62,751 nt of DNA from Flavobacteriales bacterium (GTDB taxonomy: Bacteria > Bacteroidota > Bacteroidia > Flavobacteriales_G > Salibacteraceae): NCBI GenBank assembly GCA_003499525.1, contig DNTB01000049.1:1-62751 (forward strand). Reading direction: 5' to 3'. Positions within the stretch are counted from its first letter, which is position 1; every line of letters begins with the position of its first letter. Shown one piece after another: positions 44,042 to 53,396 of the stretch. A model generated the notes under the pieces. It was not told the DNA's origin and ran no database searches. It saw only the letters and a program-made list of their open reading frames with translations. Made by a program: the position numbers and the translations under genes.

Positions 44042-44422
44042 ATGGAAAGCAAAGCGGCCCGAATTATTACGATATTATTGAATTACCTTATTGGAGGGGT
44101 ATTGATCGCTACCGGAATTATGAAACTGCTGGGAGTGGAAGAATATGTGAAGATGCTCATGGAACTCCACCCGAATTACGTCAATAATCTTTCACTTATC
44201 GGAACAGTTGGAGTGGTATCCGGAGTGTTTTTTATCATCCCAAGAACCTTTACCTATGGATTTGTATCTGTGTTGGTCTATTTCGGAGGAACTATTTCAG
44301 CTCATATGCAGCACGGTGATCCATTTATTGCACAGGTCGTTTTTGTTTTGCTAACGATTGCGGTTGCCCATCTAAGACATCCCGAATGGTTTAATGGAAG
44401 AAAAGGTAGATTGACTCAGTAA
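44042..44422 (+). CDS. DoxX-like membrane protein
   Basis: 126 aa with four hydrophobic segments (IITILLNYLIGGVLIATGIMKLL, NLSLIGTVGVVSGVFFIIP, YGFVSVLVYFGGTIS, VVFVLLTIAVAHL). This matches the DoxX/DoxD-like group, often tied to oxidative stress or thiol metabolism. It ends the Rrf2-led operon, 21 nt after the propeller gene, and is followed by a strong terminator. Confidence 0.8.
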   Translation: MESKAARIITILLNYLIGGVLIATGIMKLLGVEEYVKMLMELHPNYVNNLSLIGTVGVVSGVFFIIPRTFTYGFVSVLVYFGGTISAHMQHGDPFIAQVVFVLLTIAVAHLRHPEWFNGRKGRLTQ

Positions 44423-44430
44423 AAATCACG

Positions 44431-44479
44431 AGGCAGAGGCTAAAGGAGAATTACATTCTCTGGGTATCTGCCTTTTTTT
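44431..44479 (+). terminator. Rho-independent terminator
   Basis: AGGCAGA pairs with TCTGCCT, and an inner stem GGAGAAT pairs with ATTCTC; the outer stem runs straight into eight Ts. It sits 8 nt after the DoxX-like stop and closes the Rrf2 operon. Confidence 0.88.
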
Positions 44480-44510
44480 TATTGAGATTTGGATAATTAA
44501 TGCGATTTCT

Positions 44511-45122
44511 ATGTTACGATTCGCGAGATTTTTCAGTAAGGTTCAGGAGACCGAATGGTATGGCGATTTTTTGAGTCCAATCGTGGATGAAGTAGCTCGT
44601 GGAGCTAAAGTTCTTGATATTGGAACCGGTTCAGGCAAATTGCTTCAGATGATGATTCATAAGAAATCTATCCAGGCAACTGGACTCGATACCGACCAGG
44701 ACATGCTGGATGAAGCAAGACAAAAGCTCAATGGGCTTAAATCCCGTTTGGTTAAAATCAATCCGGAAGAAGATCTTCCATTTGAAGACGGTTCCTTTGA
44801 TGCTGTATCTATATGTAATCTGCTATTCCTATTGGATTCCGGTGATCGGGATCGCTTATTGCAAGAAGCGAATCGGGTTACCCAGCCGAATGGAAGAATA
44901 TTCGTGCTTACCCCAACAGGCAAAGGATCTTTCTCAACCATGATAAAATACGGGCATTACAGTATTTTCATTTGGTTTTTAGCGACGCGTTCACGCGCTT
45001 CCAGGTGGAGACAAAGTGGGTATTTGCAAGCCTACGCTCTAAGTCACAACTTAGATTATCACTCCTTTGATGTGCTCAATGGTATGGGAATGTTCGAACT
45101 GGTTGAGGCAAGAAGTTTCTAA
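44511..45122 (+). CDS. Class I SAM-dependent methyltransferase
   Basis: 203 aa. SAM-binding motif I VLDIGTGSGKLLQ, acidic motif II TGLDTDQDML, motif III FDAVSICNLLFLL and NGRIFVLTPTG. It belongs to the methyltransferase_11 group; substrate unknown. It begins 32 nt after the terminator, so it probably has its own promoter, and its end overlaps the convergent gene by 4 nt. Confidence 0.85.
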   Translation: MLRFARFFSKVQETEWYGDFLSPIVDEVARGAKVLDIGTGSGKLLQMMIHKKSIQATGLDTDQDMLDEARQKLNGLKSRLVKINPEEDLPFEDGSFDAVSICNLLFLLDSGDRDRLLQEANRVTQPNGRIFVLTPTGKGSFSTMIKYGHYSIFIWFLATRSRASRWRQSGYLQAYALSHNLDYHSFDVLNGMGMFELVEARSF

Positions 45123-45709
45123 ATACCGAGCTCTTCTTTGCGTTGGCTGATCAGCTCTGGGACATCTATTTTTTGGCCTTTCTGTATGTTTTCATTCACC
45201 ACTAGCAGTAAGTATTTCTTCCCGTTTTCCTTAAAGAATATCTTTTGTCCGTATTTCAAGTTCACCCCGCTGTTCGACATTGGTGATAAATTCGGATTCA
45301 TCACATTCGGTATCCAAAGAGGAATCGACTTATTAGAACTATTTCTTAAAGTGAAATTCACCACTACCAAATCATTTCTTGTCTTCTTTGGCTTATGCTC
45401 AGAAGTTTTTACCTCGACTTCGGCAGGTTTTCTGGAGGTATTTCTCAGTACAAGAACCGAAGTTTCTTCCACATTTATGGTAGCTTTTCCATTTGATGCA
45501 AGGCCAAATCCCCTGAGCTGTTCTCCTGACCTTTTGTCCAGTACAGCAACCATAACGTCTTTCTCGCATGTGCATTTCAATGTTACTTCAGTTTTTTCAT
45601 ATTCGTCGTATTCCAGAACTCTGTCTTTCTTTCCTGGAATTTCGATGGTAGATTGAGCTTGAATTCCCAGACCAATAAGAATTGAGAATAGAATGAATAT
45701 AGCTTTCAT
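45119..45709 (-). CDS. Exported beta-rich protein of unknown function
   Basis: 196 aa from ATG 45709 (MKAIFILFSILIGLGIQAQS), a typical signal peptide; the longer frame lacks one. The mature half has Ig-like strands (TVEVKTSEHKP, LVVVNFTLRNSSNKSIPLWI), and a C-terminal segment with KENGKKYLLLVVNENIQKG. A Cys-x-Cys (LKCTCEKD) occurs early. I do not recognise the family. Confidence 0.7.
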   Translation of the reverse strand: MKAIFILFSILIGLGIQAQSTIEIPGKKDRVLEYDEYEKTEVTLKCTCEKDVMVAVLDKRSGEQLRGFGLASNGKATINVEETSVLVLRNTSRKPAEVEVKTSEHKPKKTRNDLVVVNFTLRNSSNKSIPLWIPNVMNPNLSPMSNSGVNLKYGQKIFFKENGKKYLLLVVNENIQKGQKIDVPELISQRKEELGI

Positions 45710-45756
45710 ATTTGTTGATTGATTGTTGAATTGGTTGAACAACGAAACAAAGGATC

Positions 45757-47457
45757 CTATTGTTCTGTGGCAATATCGTATATTCTGATCAAATGACGAC
45801 TTAAGAAAATTCTGCCATAGCGATCTTCCACTTTTACTTCGATGACATGACTGCCAACGGGCCAGTCAGAGCCAATATTCTCCATCCAGATATGTGTTGA
45901 CTTTTGGATATATGGCAGTGGTTTTCCGGGTAGAGGTTCTTTTCTTACCAAGGTGTCTGAAGTCCAATCATCAAAAGTTCCGTGATTTTTGAAGTACCTC
46001 CAGCGTTGGTAAAGTTTCTCAAAGTAGGGATCATAGCGTGGTTCCCTTCTCATTTTTTTCCAATCGGTAAGGCCTGAAACCCTGTAGAACACTTCGGTCT
46101 GCTCCCCTCCATTAAAAAAATTGACGATTAGAGGAACCGTATCCATCGATCCTTTTTCAATCCCTCTTGGGGTATGGATATTCATCTGATAATCTTCGGG
46201 ACTTCCTGCTACTTTCCAATCGATGATGTACTGTGTACCCTTGAAATGAATGATGGAATAACCGTTGGGAGTTCCATCTCTCATCATGGTGTGGGGTATG
46301 TCCGTCTCTCCTTTTAACCCTCGCCACCAGCTGCCGGAGGTTGTCCCAACATTGTAATGATGGTGAGGTACAGGTTGCTGCCAATCCGAAGAATCAGAAT
46401 GAAAATAGGTATTGTTCTGAGTGTGGGTATGTGCTGATATTGATAGTGTGTGTGGAAACTCTTTAAGTAAATCGAATAACTGTTGTTGATCTTTTTTTCG
46501 AAATGTATCATCGTGCTGGGCGAGCGGAATATGCATGTTTAGCACAATCAGTTTGTTCTTAGGAACGGTTTTCAGATAATTCTCCACAAACGACAATTGA
46601 TCTTTTCTCAGGCCACCTATGTATCCGCTTTCTTTTCCATCGCTGTGGTAAAGGACATCGTCAACTACAATGAAATGGACTTCTCCATAAACAAAGGCAT
46701 AGTTTGGGGGACCATAAACTCGCTCGAAAGTCTCATCTGAAAGTTCATCAGATTTTACATCAAAGTTGATGTCATGATTACCGAGTACATAATACCATGG
46801 AATGCCAATTTTGGCTGTAGCCTGATTGAGAGGTTCAAACAAATCCAAATCATCGCCCACTATATCACCCATGGTGATTCCGAATTCAAGATCAGTGCGC
46901 CCGAGTAGTTCTCCTATTATTTCTTCAGAGTAATAGTCTACTTCTTCAATATTGTAAGGCTGAGGATCTCCGAATACAACCATTTGATAATCAGTTTTGT
47001 AGGTGGAAGGATACAGTGGGAAATCTATACTCTCGGGTAGTTGGCCTGTAGGTTTCACACCTGCGTATTCCAAATGATCGGGTGAACCTGAAGGTTTATG
47101 GAGATAGTAGAATTGCGGAATAAAATTTTCATCAACTGGAGTCATCCAGTTTTTTGGTTTGATGACAAATAGAATATTATCATCACCAACAGGTAAAGCG
47201 TATTTTCCTTTGTCGTTTGTAACAACTACCTCAACACCATTTGACACCGCAATGCCCCTAATGCCTGGCTCGTTTTCATCTTTTTTGCGATTCTGGTTTT
47301 TATCGTGAAAAACGATACCACTTGCCGATTGCTGACCTTTTTCGGGCTCTATTTTCCAGGGAATGTTGAGATCACGATCAAGGTTATTCCCCTCATTTTG
47401 ACAGGAAATCATGAACGTCAAAAGTGCAATTGACAAAGTGATTCTTATCCAGTTCAT
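45757..47457 (-). CDS. Calcineurin-like metallophosphoesterase lipoprotein
   Basis: 566 aa from ATG 47457, lipobox ALLTFMISC. Three parts: an N-terminal beta domain (about 40-140, SASGIVFHDKNQNRKKDENEPGIRG with an SdrB-like calcium loop), a metallophosphoesterase core (FGDPQPYN, MGDIVGDDLD, LGNHDIN, LNMHIPL, SAHTHTQN) and a C-terminal beta domain (about 410-566). The five metal-binding blocks are all found, with SAHTH for the usual GHTH. It should be an active periplasmic or surface phosphodiesterase/phosphatase. No operon partner is evident. Confidence 0.88.
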   Translation of the reverse strand: MNWIRITLSIALLTFMISCQNEGNNLDRDLNIPWKIEPEKGQQSASGIVFHDKNQNRKKDENEPGIRGIAVSNGVEVVVTNDKGKYALPVGDDNILFVIKPKNWMTPVDENFIPQFYYLHKPSGSPDHLEYAGVKPTGQLPESIDFPLYPSTYKTDYQMVVFGDPQPYNIEEVDYYSEEIIGELLGRTDLEFGITMGDIVGDDLDLFEPLNQATAKIGIPWYYVLGNHDINFDVKSDELSDETFERVYGPPNYAFVYGEVHFIVVDDVLYHSDGKESGYIGGLRKDQLSFVENYLKTVPKNKLIVLNMHIPLAQHDDTFRKKDQQQLFDLLKEFPHTLSISAHTHTQNNTYFHSDSSDWQQPVPHHHYNVGTTSGSWWRGLKGETDIPHTMMRDGTPNGYSIIHFKGTQYIIDWKVAGSPEDYQMNIHTPRGIEKGSMDTVPLIVNFFNGGEQTEVFYRVSGLTDWKKMRREPRYDPYFEKLYQRWRYFKNHGTFDDWTSDTLVRKEPLPGKPLPYIQKSTHIWMENIGSDWPVGSHVIEVKVEDRYGRIFLSRHLIRIYDIATEQ

Positions 47458-47572
47458 AGTTTCGAAATGTAGCATATTCCCATTGCTAGTTGATTAAGGA
47501 TATGTTAATTCATCGCACCTTAGTCTTATAAACCAGACTCAACAGCGGCAATTGTGATGCAGTAGCGGCTTT

Positions 47573-48634
47573 TTATTTTCTGATGCGGTTGAAAGCTAAA
47601 GCGCTTATCAGCCATTTTGGAAGGTCTTTATTTGCGGGTCTGTTTTTGACATTAATGTACAGGCCTAGTTTTTCGTAAATGGGAATTTTGTGAGTCTCAA
47701 CAAATTCTATTAGTGTGCCATCCGGATCTTCAATGTAAGAGAAATGACCTTTTGCGGTCCCCATGTCAAAACCGTTGAGGCTATCCACCGTAAAGGGGAA
47801 TCCTTTGGATTCACATTCCTTTTTTAGGGAACTCATCCCTTTGACATCAAAACATAAATGAATGAAACCGAGCTCCCCCCAATCCCTGTTTTCAAATACC
47901 TTTCTGGCCTCTTTACCAGGAACATGGATTAATTCTATTTGAGAGGGGCCAAACAACCGGCTGAACCCCCCTTTTCTTTCAGCTCCGTGTTTTAACAATA
48001 CCCGTCTACATTGTTGATCTCCTCCGTGAAGATTCCTGAAATCTTTAAAAACCGCTGATTCATCATAAACAACCTCATCATATTGAAGAATATCCGAGTA
48101 CAGCTCACGGGCTTTTTCAATGTTCGATACCCCAATTATGCCTCCGGCTATTCCTCCGGTTACTGATTTTTGTTTTTTGTATGCTATATGTTCACAAACA
48201 ACCTGAAACGTATTGCCATAAGGGTCTTGAATGAAATAATCAAGGTTTCCTGATGGATCGGTTTCCAGATCTCCCAATATATTCAGCCCCCTTGATTTAT
48301 GGGTTTCAAAAGCTTTTGCAACATCCCGGGACTTGATTTTGGCAATGTAAATGCCTAAATCCCCCAATTGAATTCTAAAATTGGCACCATTGGCTTTGCT
48401 TTTTTCAAGTCTTTGCCATATTTCGAAGCCACCTCCACCTTCCATGTTCATGGCCAGCGCTGCATATCGTTTTACCGGTTTCCCATTGGTGTAGGGAAGC
48501 ATCATAGAGGCTTCTCCTTTTTCCTCGAAAATATTGATGTCCATGCCAAAGTGCTCGCGATACCACTTCCAGGCCTGCTTCGCATCATGTACCCCTATGC
48601 CAATCTGTTGTATGCCAAATATTTTCTTTCTCAT
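47573..48634 (-). CDS. Two-domain VOC (glyoxalase/dioxygenase superfamily) protein
   Basis: 353 aa made of tandem beta-alpha-beta-beta-beta units: the first starts IQQIGIGVHDAKQAWKWYREHFG and ends YFIQDPYGNTFQVV; the second starts GVSNIEKARELYSDILQYDEVVYD and ends HFSYIEDPDGTLIEFVE. Metal ligands of the type His/Glu are partly present (GFIHLCFDV, LIEFVE). Ring-cleaving dioxygenases and isomerases share this layout; function not assignable. It is 6 nt from the downstream end of the SDR gene and probably co-transcribed with it. Confidence 0.78.
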   Translation of the reverse strand: MRKKIFGIQQIGIGVHDAKQAWKWYREHFGMDINIFEEKGEASMMLPYTNGKPVKRYAALAMNMEGGGGFEIWQRLEKSKANGANFRIQLGDLGIYIAKIKSRDVAKAFETHKSRGLNILGDLETDPSGNLDYFIQDPYGNTFQVVCEHIAYKKQKSVTGGIAGGIIGVSNIEKARELYSDILQYDEVVYDESAVFKDFRNLHGGDQQCRRVLLKHGAERKGGFSRLFGPSQIELIHVPGKEARKVFENRDWGELGFIHLCFDVKGMSSLKKECESKGFPFTVDSLNGFDMGTAKGHFSYIEDPDGTLIEFVETHKIPIYEKLGLYINVKNRPANKDLPKWLISALAFNRIRK

Positions 48635-48640
48635 CGTCCT

Positions 48641-49438
48641 CTAAGTAGCACTAACTCGCAAAACCATTCGATGATAAACCGACGGAAAAAAGCGCCTTAG
48701 GAAAACCATTACCAGCTCCTGACGACCTACGAGAAAATCTTTTTTATTTCTTTTTATCCCTCTCACAATCCTCTTTGCGCTCACGGTTACGTCCATCCCT
48801 TTTTCCTGGCCAGGATCCATCTGTCCGTGAGGTTGTCCTTCTTTAGTTAAAGCATTTCTGGAAACCTCTGTTCGAATTCGACCCGGAGAAACGATAGTAA
48901 CCTTGATTTTATAAGGATTTAATTCGGCTCGCAATGATTCGAAATACCCCTGAACAGCATGTTTTGAGGCTGAATAAGCCGTTCGCATTGGAAACCCGAA
49001 TTTACCCACTACGCTACTGATAACTACTATGTGCCCGCCTTTTTTTGAAATCATGGAAGGCAGCAATTGTTTTGTCAGTGCTACTGCAGAGAAAAAGTTA
49101 ATCTCCATAATCTTTCTATCGATCTCCAATGGGGTTTCTTCTGCAAGAGAGCGCTGACTTATTCCTGCATTGTTGACCAGGATATCTACCTTTTCCGTTT
49201 TATTTAAAATCTCCTTAGAAAGACCTCCTAGTTCTTCCGTTTTCGATAAATCAAATGGAAATATAAAACAGCGGGAGGTGTACCTGAGGCATTTAGATTG
49301 CACCTGTTCCAATACTTCTTTTCTCCTTGCAATTAAAGCTAAGGTTGCACCTTCCTTGGCAAATTGATAGGCTAAAGCCTCTCCTATTCCGGATGAAGCT
49401 CCTGTAATACAAACTACACTGTCATTGTAATTCTTCAA
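48641..49438 (-). CDS. Short-chain dehydrogenase/reductase
   Basis: 265 aa from TTG 49438 (no ATG is available before the first motif). TGASSGIGEALAYQ, LVNNAGISQRS, VVISSVVGKFGFP and TAYSASKHAVQGYF are the classical SDR motifs, with loop RRKE pointing to NADP(H). The DHRS7-like ending (RIVRGIKRNKKDFLVG) suggests membrane association. It is paired with the VOC gene downstream. Confidence 0.88.
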   Translation of the reverse strand: MKNYNDSVVCITGASSGIGEALAYQFAKEGATLALIARRKEVLEQVQSKCLRYTSRCFIFPFDLSKTEELGGLSKEILNKTEKVDILVNNAGISQRSLAEETPLEIDRKIMEINFFSAVALTKQLLPSMISKKGGHIVVISSVVGKFGFPMRTAYSASKHAVQGYFESLRAELNPYKIKVTIVSPGRIRTEVSRNALTKEGQPHGQMDPGQEKGMDVTVSAKRIVRGIKRNKKDFLVGRQELVMVFLRRFFPSVYHRMVLRVSAT

Positions 49439-49651
49439 AACTGCCGTGGAGGTTATTTTTTTGGATTGAGCTTATTTCGTTTTTTGCATCGTGCTATCGA
49501 TGTTTTTGAAAAAGCGAAGCAAGAATAACCTAATTTATTGTGATGACTGAAAACTGGGTGCTTCTGATGCTGATCAGGAATTCATGATAAGAACATTCAA
49601 AAGGGAAAGACCAACAGTTTTCTTTTGCATTCTTTTTGGTATAAAGTATTG

Positions 49652-49891
49652 CTAATCAATAAGTTGATTAATGCTCTCGGCTAGGAGAAAGTCCTTTTCA
49701 GTAATTTGATTTTTATCATGAGTGAAAAGCCTGACGCGAACTTTACGATAGGAGTAGATTTCGATGTCAGGATGGTGATTCATACCTTCAGCTAATGGCA
49801 CTATTTTATTTACAAAGCCAACAGCTTCGACAAAGTTTTCAAAAGTAAACTCCCTGACAAGGGCTTCCGGGTTTTCATTCCAATTATTCAT
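49652..49891 (-). CDS. Pterin-4-alpha-carbinolamine dehydratase
   Basis: 79 aa with the PCD signature: FTFENFVEAVGFVNKIVPLAEGMNHHPDIEIYSYRKVRVRLFTHD. The HHPD motif and the later RLFTHD contain the catalytic His residues. It is a little shorter than typical PCDs at the N-terminus but otherwise complete. It regenerates dihydrobiopterin in aromatic amino acid hydroxylation, which would feed tyrosine, the presumed pigment precursor. It is encoded 2 nt after cydB on the same strand. Confidence 0.88.
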   Translation of the reverse strand: MNNWNENPEALVREFTFENFVEAVGFVNKIVPLAEGMNHHPDIEIYSYRKVRVRLFTHDKNQITEKDFLLAESINQLID

Positions 49892-49893
49892 TT

Positions 49894-50937
49894 CTAATAG
49901 CTTGTTTCGTCAATTTGTACTTTTCCTTTAAAGGTATAATAAACAAAAGCTGTATATGCCAGAACCAAAGGAGCACCAATAGCAGCAATGGTGAGCATAA
50001 TACCCAGCGATTTTTCTGATGATGCGGCGTTATATATGGTGATGTTGAACTCAGGGCTAATGGTGGAGATAAGAAGAGTTGGGTAGAGCTCTACTGCCAC
50101 CATCATTAGAGCAAAGCTCATCGTCAATGATGAAAAAAGAAAGGCATACTGGTATTTCTTTTTGCTCACCAAACGTGGAATATTGGCCAGGCTTAAAAAG
50201 GTAAGCAAGGGCAGAATAAAAAGCACCGGGTTTTCTTTGAATCGATCTGAAAGATGAGGGAGGTAAATGAGCGTGTAAATTGATGTGATTACAAAGGAAA
50301 TAATGAAGAAAATAATCCCTCTTCGAACAAGGTCTTTCAACTTTTCATACATGCGTCCTTCAGTTTTCATGAGCAGGTAGATTGCTCCATGGGTCATGAA
50401 AAGTGAAAGGGTTGTAATGCCTGTCAGAAGAGGATAGGGGCCAAGGAAGGAAAAGAATGGCCCTCCTTCATACTCAAAGTTATTTCCGATATCGATACCC
50501 TGAAGCACATTGCCAAGCACTACTCCTAGTAAAAATGCCAGCATAATACTCGATATGGAGTACAGAATATCCCACATTCTTCGCCACCATTTCATAGGTT
50601 CTTTTCCGCGGAATTCAATGCTTATTGCACGAAAAATAATGAACATTAAAAATAGAATGAAAGGTAGGTACATAGCAGAAAAGAGGCTAGCATAAAGAAT
50701 AGGAAAACCTGCGAAAAGGGCACCTCCCCCGATGACCAGCCACACCTCATTGCCATCCCAAACCGGACCGACTGCATTCATGGCAATGCGCCGGTTTTCT
50801 TCTTTCTTAAAAAACAGATGCCATGCACCCGCACCGAAATCAAAACCGTCCAATATAGCATAGCCTGAAAATAATCCCCCAACGACCAAAAACCATAGGG
50901 TAGGGTAGTCTAAACCTAAAACTGTCTGCATATCCAT
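49894..50937 (-). CDS. cydB: Cytochrome bd ubiquinol oxidase subunit II
   Basis: 347 aa with eight to nine hydrophobic segments and the CydB opening YPTLWFLVVGGLFSGYAILDGFDFGAGAWHLFF, followed by RRIAMNAVGPVWDGNEVWLV. It supports the haem-bearing subunit I of the high-affinity terminal oxidase. Its ATG overlaps the cydA stop by one nucleotide. Confidence 0.95.
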   Translation of the reverse strand: MDMQTVLGLDYPTLWFLVVGGLFSGYAILDGFDFGAGAWHLFFKKEENRRIAMNAVGPVWDGNEVWLVIGGGALFAGFPILYASLFSAMYLPFILFLMFIIFRAISIEFRGKEPMKWWRRMWDILYSISSIMLAFLLGVVLGNVLQGIDIGNNFEYEGGPFFSFLGPYPLLTGITTLSLFMTHGAIYLLMKTEGRMYEKLKDLVRRGIIFFIISFVITSIYTLIYLPHLSDRFKENPVLFILPLLTFLSLANIPRLVSKKKYQYAFLFSSLTMSFALMMVAVELYPTLLISTISPEFNITIYNAASSEKSLGIMLTIAAIGAPLVLAYTAFVYYTFKGKVQIDETSY

Positions 50938-52313
50938 TAGTTTGATATTAAACCTGCAATTTCTTTTTGTAGAGGACGATCCTCAATGGATTTTTCGTCG
51001 TAGGGGCCATGTTTGATTTTTTTATTGAGCAGATAGAGGAAAAGGGCAAGCAGAACAGCGTAGATAATAAAGAATAGGATTAGCGAAAACAAAACCTGGT
51101 TCGCGGTTACAGCTTTTGACAAGGCATCTGAAGTGCGCAGTAAGCCGTAGACCACCCAGGGCTGACGACCCATTTCCGCGGAAAACCATCCCACCTGATT
51201 AGCAATTTGAGGAAGGATGACTGAAAAGGCAAATATCGTAAGTAACCATTTGGAATTAAATAGTTTACCTCGAATCCACATAAAACATCCGACCAGGGTT
51301 AGCCCGATAAGGAATACTCCAATGGCCACCATTAGGTGATAAAACTGAAATACTGCATTAACTTGAGTCGGGCGTTCGTCTCTTGGAAATGCCTTTAAAC
51401 CTGTGACTGAATGCTCCGTATCGTATTCAAGCAAAAAGGAGAGTCCACCAGGAATGGCTATGCCTTGAGTTTCTTCTTTCTCTTGATCAACCCAGCCGAA
51501 TATATATAGATCGGCAGGGGCATTGGCATCAAAATGACCTTCCATTGCGGCCAATTTTGCGGGCTGATTTATCGCCACACCATCTGCTGAGGCATGGCCT
51601 GTGAGCAGTTGTCCAACAGAAAAAACAGTGGCTACAACTAGAGTTATTTGAAAAGCCTTTTTCGAAATTTCGATAAAACGTCCTTTGAGAAGATAATAGG
51701 CATGAACGCTAAGCACTAAAAATGCTCCTGCCAAAAAAGCTCCGAGCCAAACGTGTGAGAGACGCTCAACACTGGAAGGATTGAAAACCATGGCCCAAAA
51801 ATCCGTTATCTCCGCCCGGGCATTTACTCCCTCACCCATGATATGAAATCCTGCCGGTGTTTGCTGCCAACTGTTTGCAACGACGATCCAAACCGCGGAA
51901 AACATGGAACCCAGAAAAACACCCACTGTGGCCACAAAGTGTACCCATGGTTTGACGCGATTCCACCCAAACAGTAAAATCCCCAAAAACCCGCTTTCCA
52001 AAGCAAAGGCGAAAATACCCTCTGCAGCCAAAGCACTGCCGAATACATCACCTACATATCTTGAATAAGTGGCCCAATTGGTGCCGAATTCAAACTCCAT
52101 CACGATGCCTGTAGCCACACCTATTCCAAAGGTGAGCGCAAATATTCGCGTCCAGAATCGTGCGAGCGTTTCAAAATCTTTGTCTCCTGTCCTTAAATAC
52201 AGCCCTTCGAAAATGACCATAAGTAATCCAAGACCTATGCTTAGTGGAGGGTAGATGTAGTGGAAAGCTACCGTAAAAGCGAATTGTATACGAGCTAATA
52301 TTTCGACGTCCAT
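50937..52313 (-). CDS. cydA: Cytochrome bd ubiquinol oxidase subunit I
   Basis: 458 aa. CydA landmarks: IQFAFTVAFHYIYPPLSIG (haem-ligand His), GVATGIVMEFEFGTNWATYSRYVGDVFG, and GWFSAEMGRQPWVVYGLLRT. The quinol-binding loop is short, as in the non-enterobacterial group. It reduces oxygen under micro-oxic or stress conditions. First gene of cydA-cydB-pterin dehydratase, divergent from a GT2 gene across about 218 bp that probably contain both promoters. Confidence 0.96.
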   Translation of the reverse strand: MDVEILARIQFAFTVAFHYIYPPLSIGLGLLMVIFEGLYLRTGDKDFETLARFWTRIFALTFGIGVATGIVMEFEFGTNWATYSRYVGDVFGSALAAEGIFAFALESGFLGILLFGWNRVKPWVHFVATVGVFLGSMFSAVWIVVANSWQQTPAGFHIMGEGVNARAEITDFWAMVFNPSSVERLSHVWLGAFLAGAFLVLSVHAYYLLKGRFIEISKKAFQITLVVATVFSVGQLLTGHASADGVAINQPAKLAAMEGHFDANAPADLYIFGWVDQEKEETQGIAIPGGLSFLLEYDTEHSVTGLKAFPRDERPTQVNAVFQFYHLMVAIGVFLIGLTLVGCFMWIRGKLFNSKWLLTIFAFSVILPQIANQVGWFSAEMGRQPWVVYGLLRTSDALSKAVTANQVLFSLILFFIIYAVLLALFLYLLNKKIKHGPYDEKSIEDRPLQKEIAGLISN

Positions 52314-52531
52314 GGTGTAATTTGGTTCTGTTGGATGTACAAATCTAAGGGGTACGTTCGGAGAATGCAGATATCGATAATATTTCTTTGTAAGAGGCTT
52401 TAGCCTTTTCCTGTTTTTCGGGACGGTTTAGAAAATGCTCGAAAGTGTAAAGATTTGATCCGCTTATTTCGGTTTATACTTGCCAATACCTTTATTTCGA
52501 ACCCGAGCTAAAAGTATATTTCCAAAAGTGT

Positions 52532-53359
52532 ATGTTCTCAAACATGAATAGCATTGCAGTTCTATTGCCGGTATATGGAGGTGATAATTCTGAGTATTTA
52601 GAAAAAGCCATAGAAAGTATTCTGAGCCAAACCTATAATAACATTGACCTGATCATTTTAGCAGACGGGCCATTGAATCATAAGCTGGCACGAGTTATTC
52701 AGGGGGTTGAGAAACAACTCAAGATTGTAATCCGGAATGAAAAGAACAAAGGACTTGCCCACATACTCAATCGAGGAGTTGAGTATTGCCTGGAGAGGAA
52801 CTATAACTTCATTGGCCGGATGGATGCCGATGATTTAAGCATGACGGAGAGGTTCCAAAAACAGATCGAGTATTTGTTGGCTCATCCGGAGATAGATGTG
52901 GTTGGGGGAGCTATAGAAGAAATTGATTCTCAGGGAAATAGGCGAGATAAAGTCATAAAATATCCGATAGCGCATGAAGAGTGTTTTCGTTTTTTTGCCA
53001 AACGCGACCCGCTGGCACATCCTGCAGTATTATTCAGAAAATCTTATTTTGAGAAAGCCGGGCTTTATGATGAAGGGTTTCGGAAAAACCAGGATACTCA
53101 GCTCTGGTTTCATGGGTTTAAAAACCAATGTCAATTTGCCAATATTCCTGAGGTTGTCCTGCAACTCAGAATGAATGATGATTTCTTTAAGTCGAGGCGT
53201 GGAGGCTACAAAAGGGCGCTGAAGATTTTTAAACAACGATCGCATATTAATCGTGAATTGGGATACGGAGTTGGTGCAAGATTATTTGCTTTAGGTATGT
53301 TCCTGCTTACCATTTCTCCAGCAGGTATAAGAAAATTGGCCTACACCTACTTAAGGTAA
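52532..53359 (+). CDS. Family 2 glycosyltransferase
   Basis: 275 aa from ATG 52532 (a second in-frame ATG four codons on is equally likely). GT-A fold: AVLLPVYGGDNSEYLEKAIESIL, ADGPLNHKL, the DxD motif in GRMDADDLSM, and DVVGGAIEEID. A C-terminal hydrophobic end (LFALGMFLLTISPAGIRKLA) may associate with the membrane. Substrates unknown; it is a stand-alone gene convergent with the tocopherol-cyclase-like gene. Confidence 0.9.
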   Translation: MFSNMNSIAVLLPVYGGDNSEYLEKAIESILSQTYNNIDLIILADGPLNHKLARVIQGVEKQLKIVIRNEKNKGLAHILNRGVEYCLERNYNFIGRMDADDLSMTERFQKQIEYLLAHPEIDVVGGAIEEIDSQGNRRDKVIKYPIAHEECFRFFAKRDPLAHPAVLFRKSYFEKAGLYDEGFRKNQDTQLWFHGFKNQCQFANIPEVVLQLRMNDDFFKSRRGGYKRALKIFKQRSHINRELGYGVGARLFALGMFLLTISPAGIRKLAYTYLR

Positions 53360-53396
53360 GTGCAAGATTCGTTTTAGTGTATTTCACTATCTGGCG

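Noticed and set aside
45138..45656. 172-codon plus-strand frame opposite the exported protein at 45119-45709
   Set aside because: Although long, it mirrors the minus-strand gene, which has a signal peptide and reads as a coherent exported protein.
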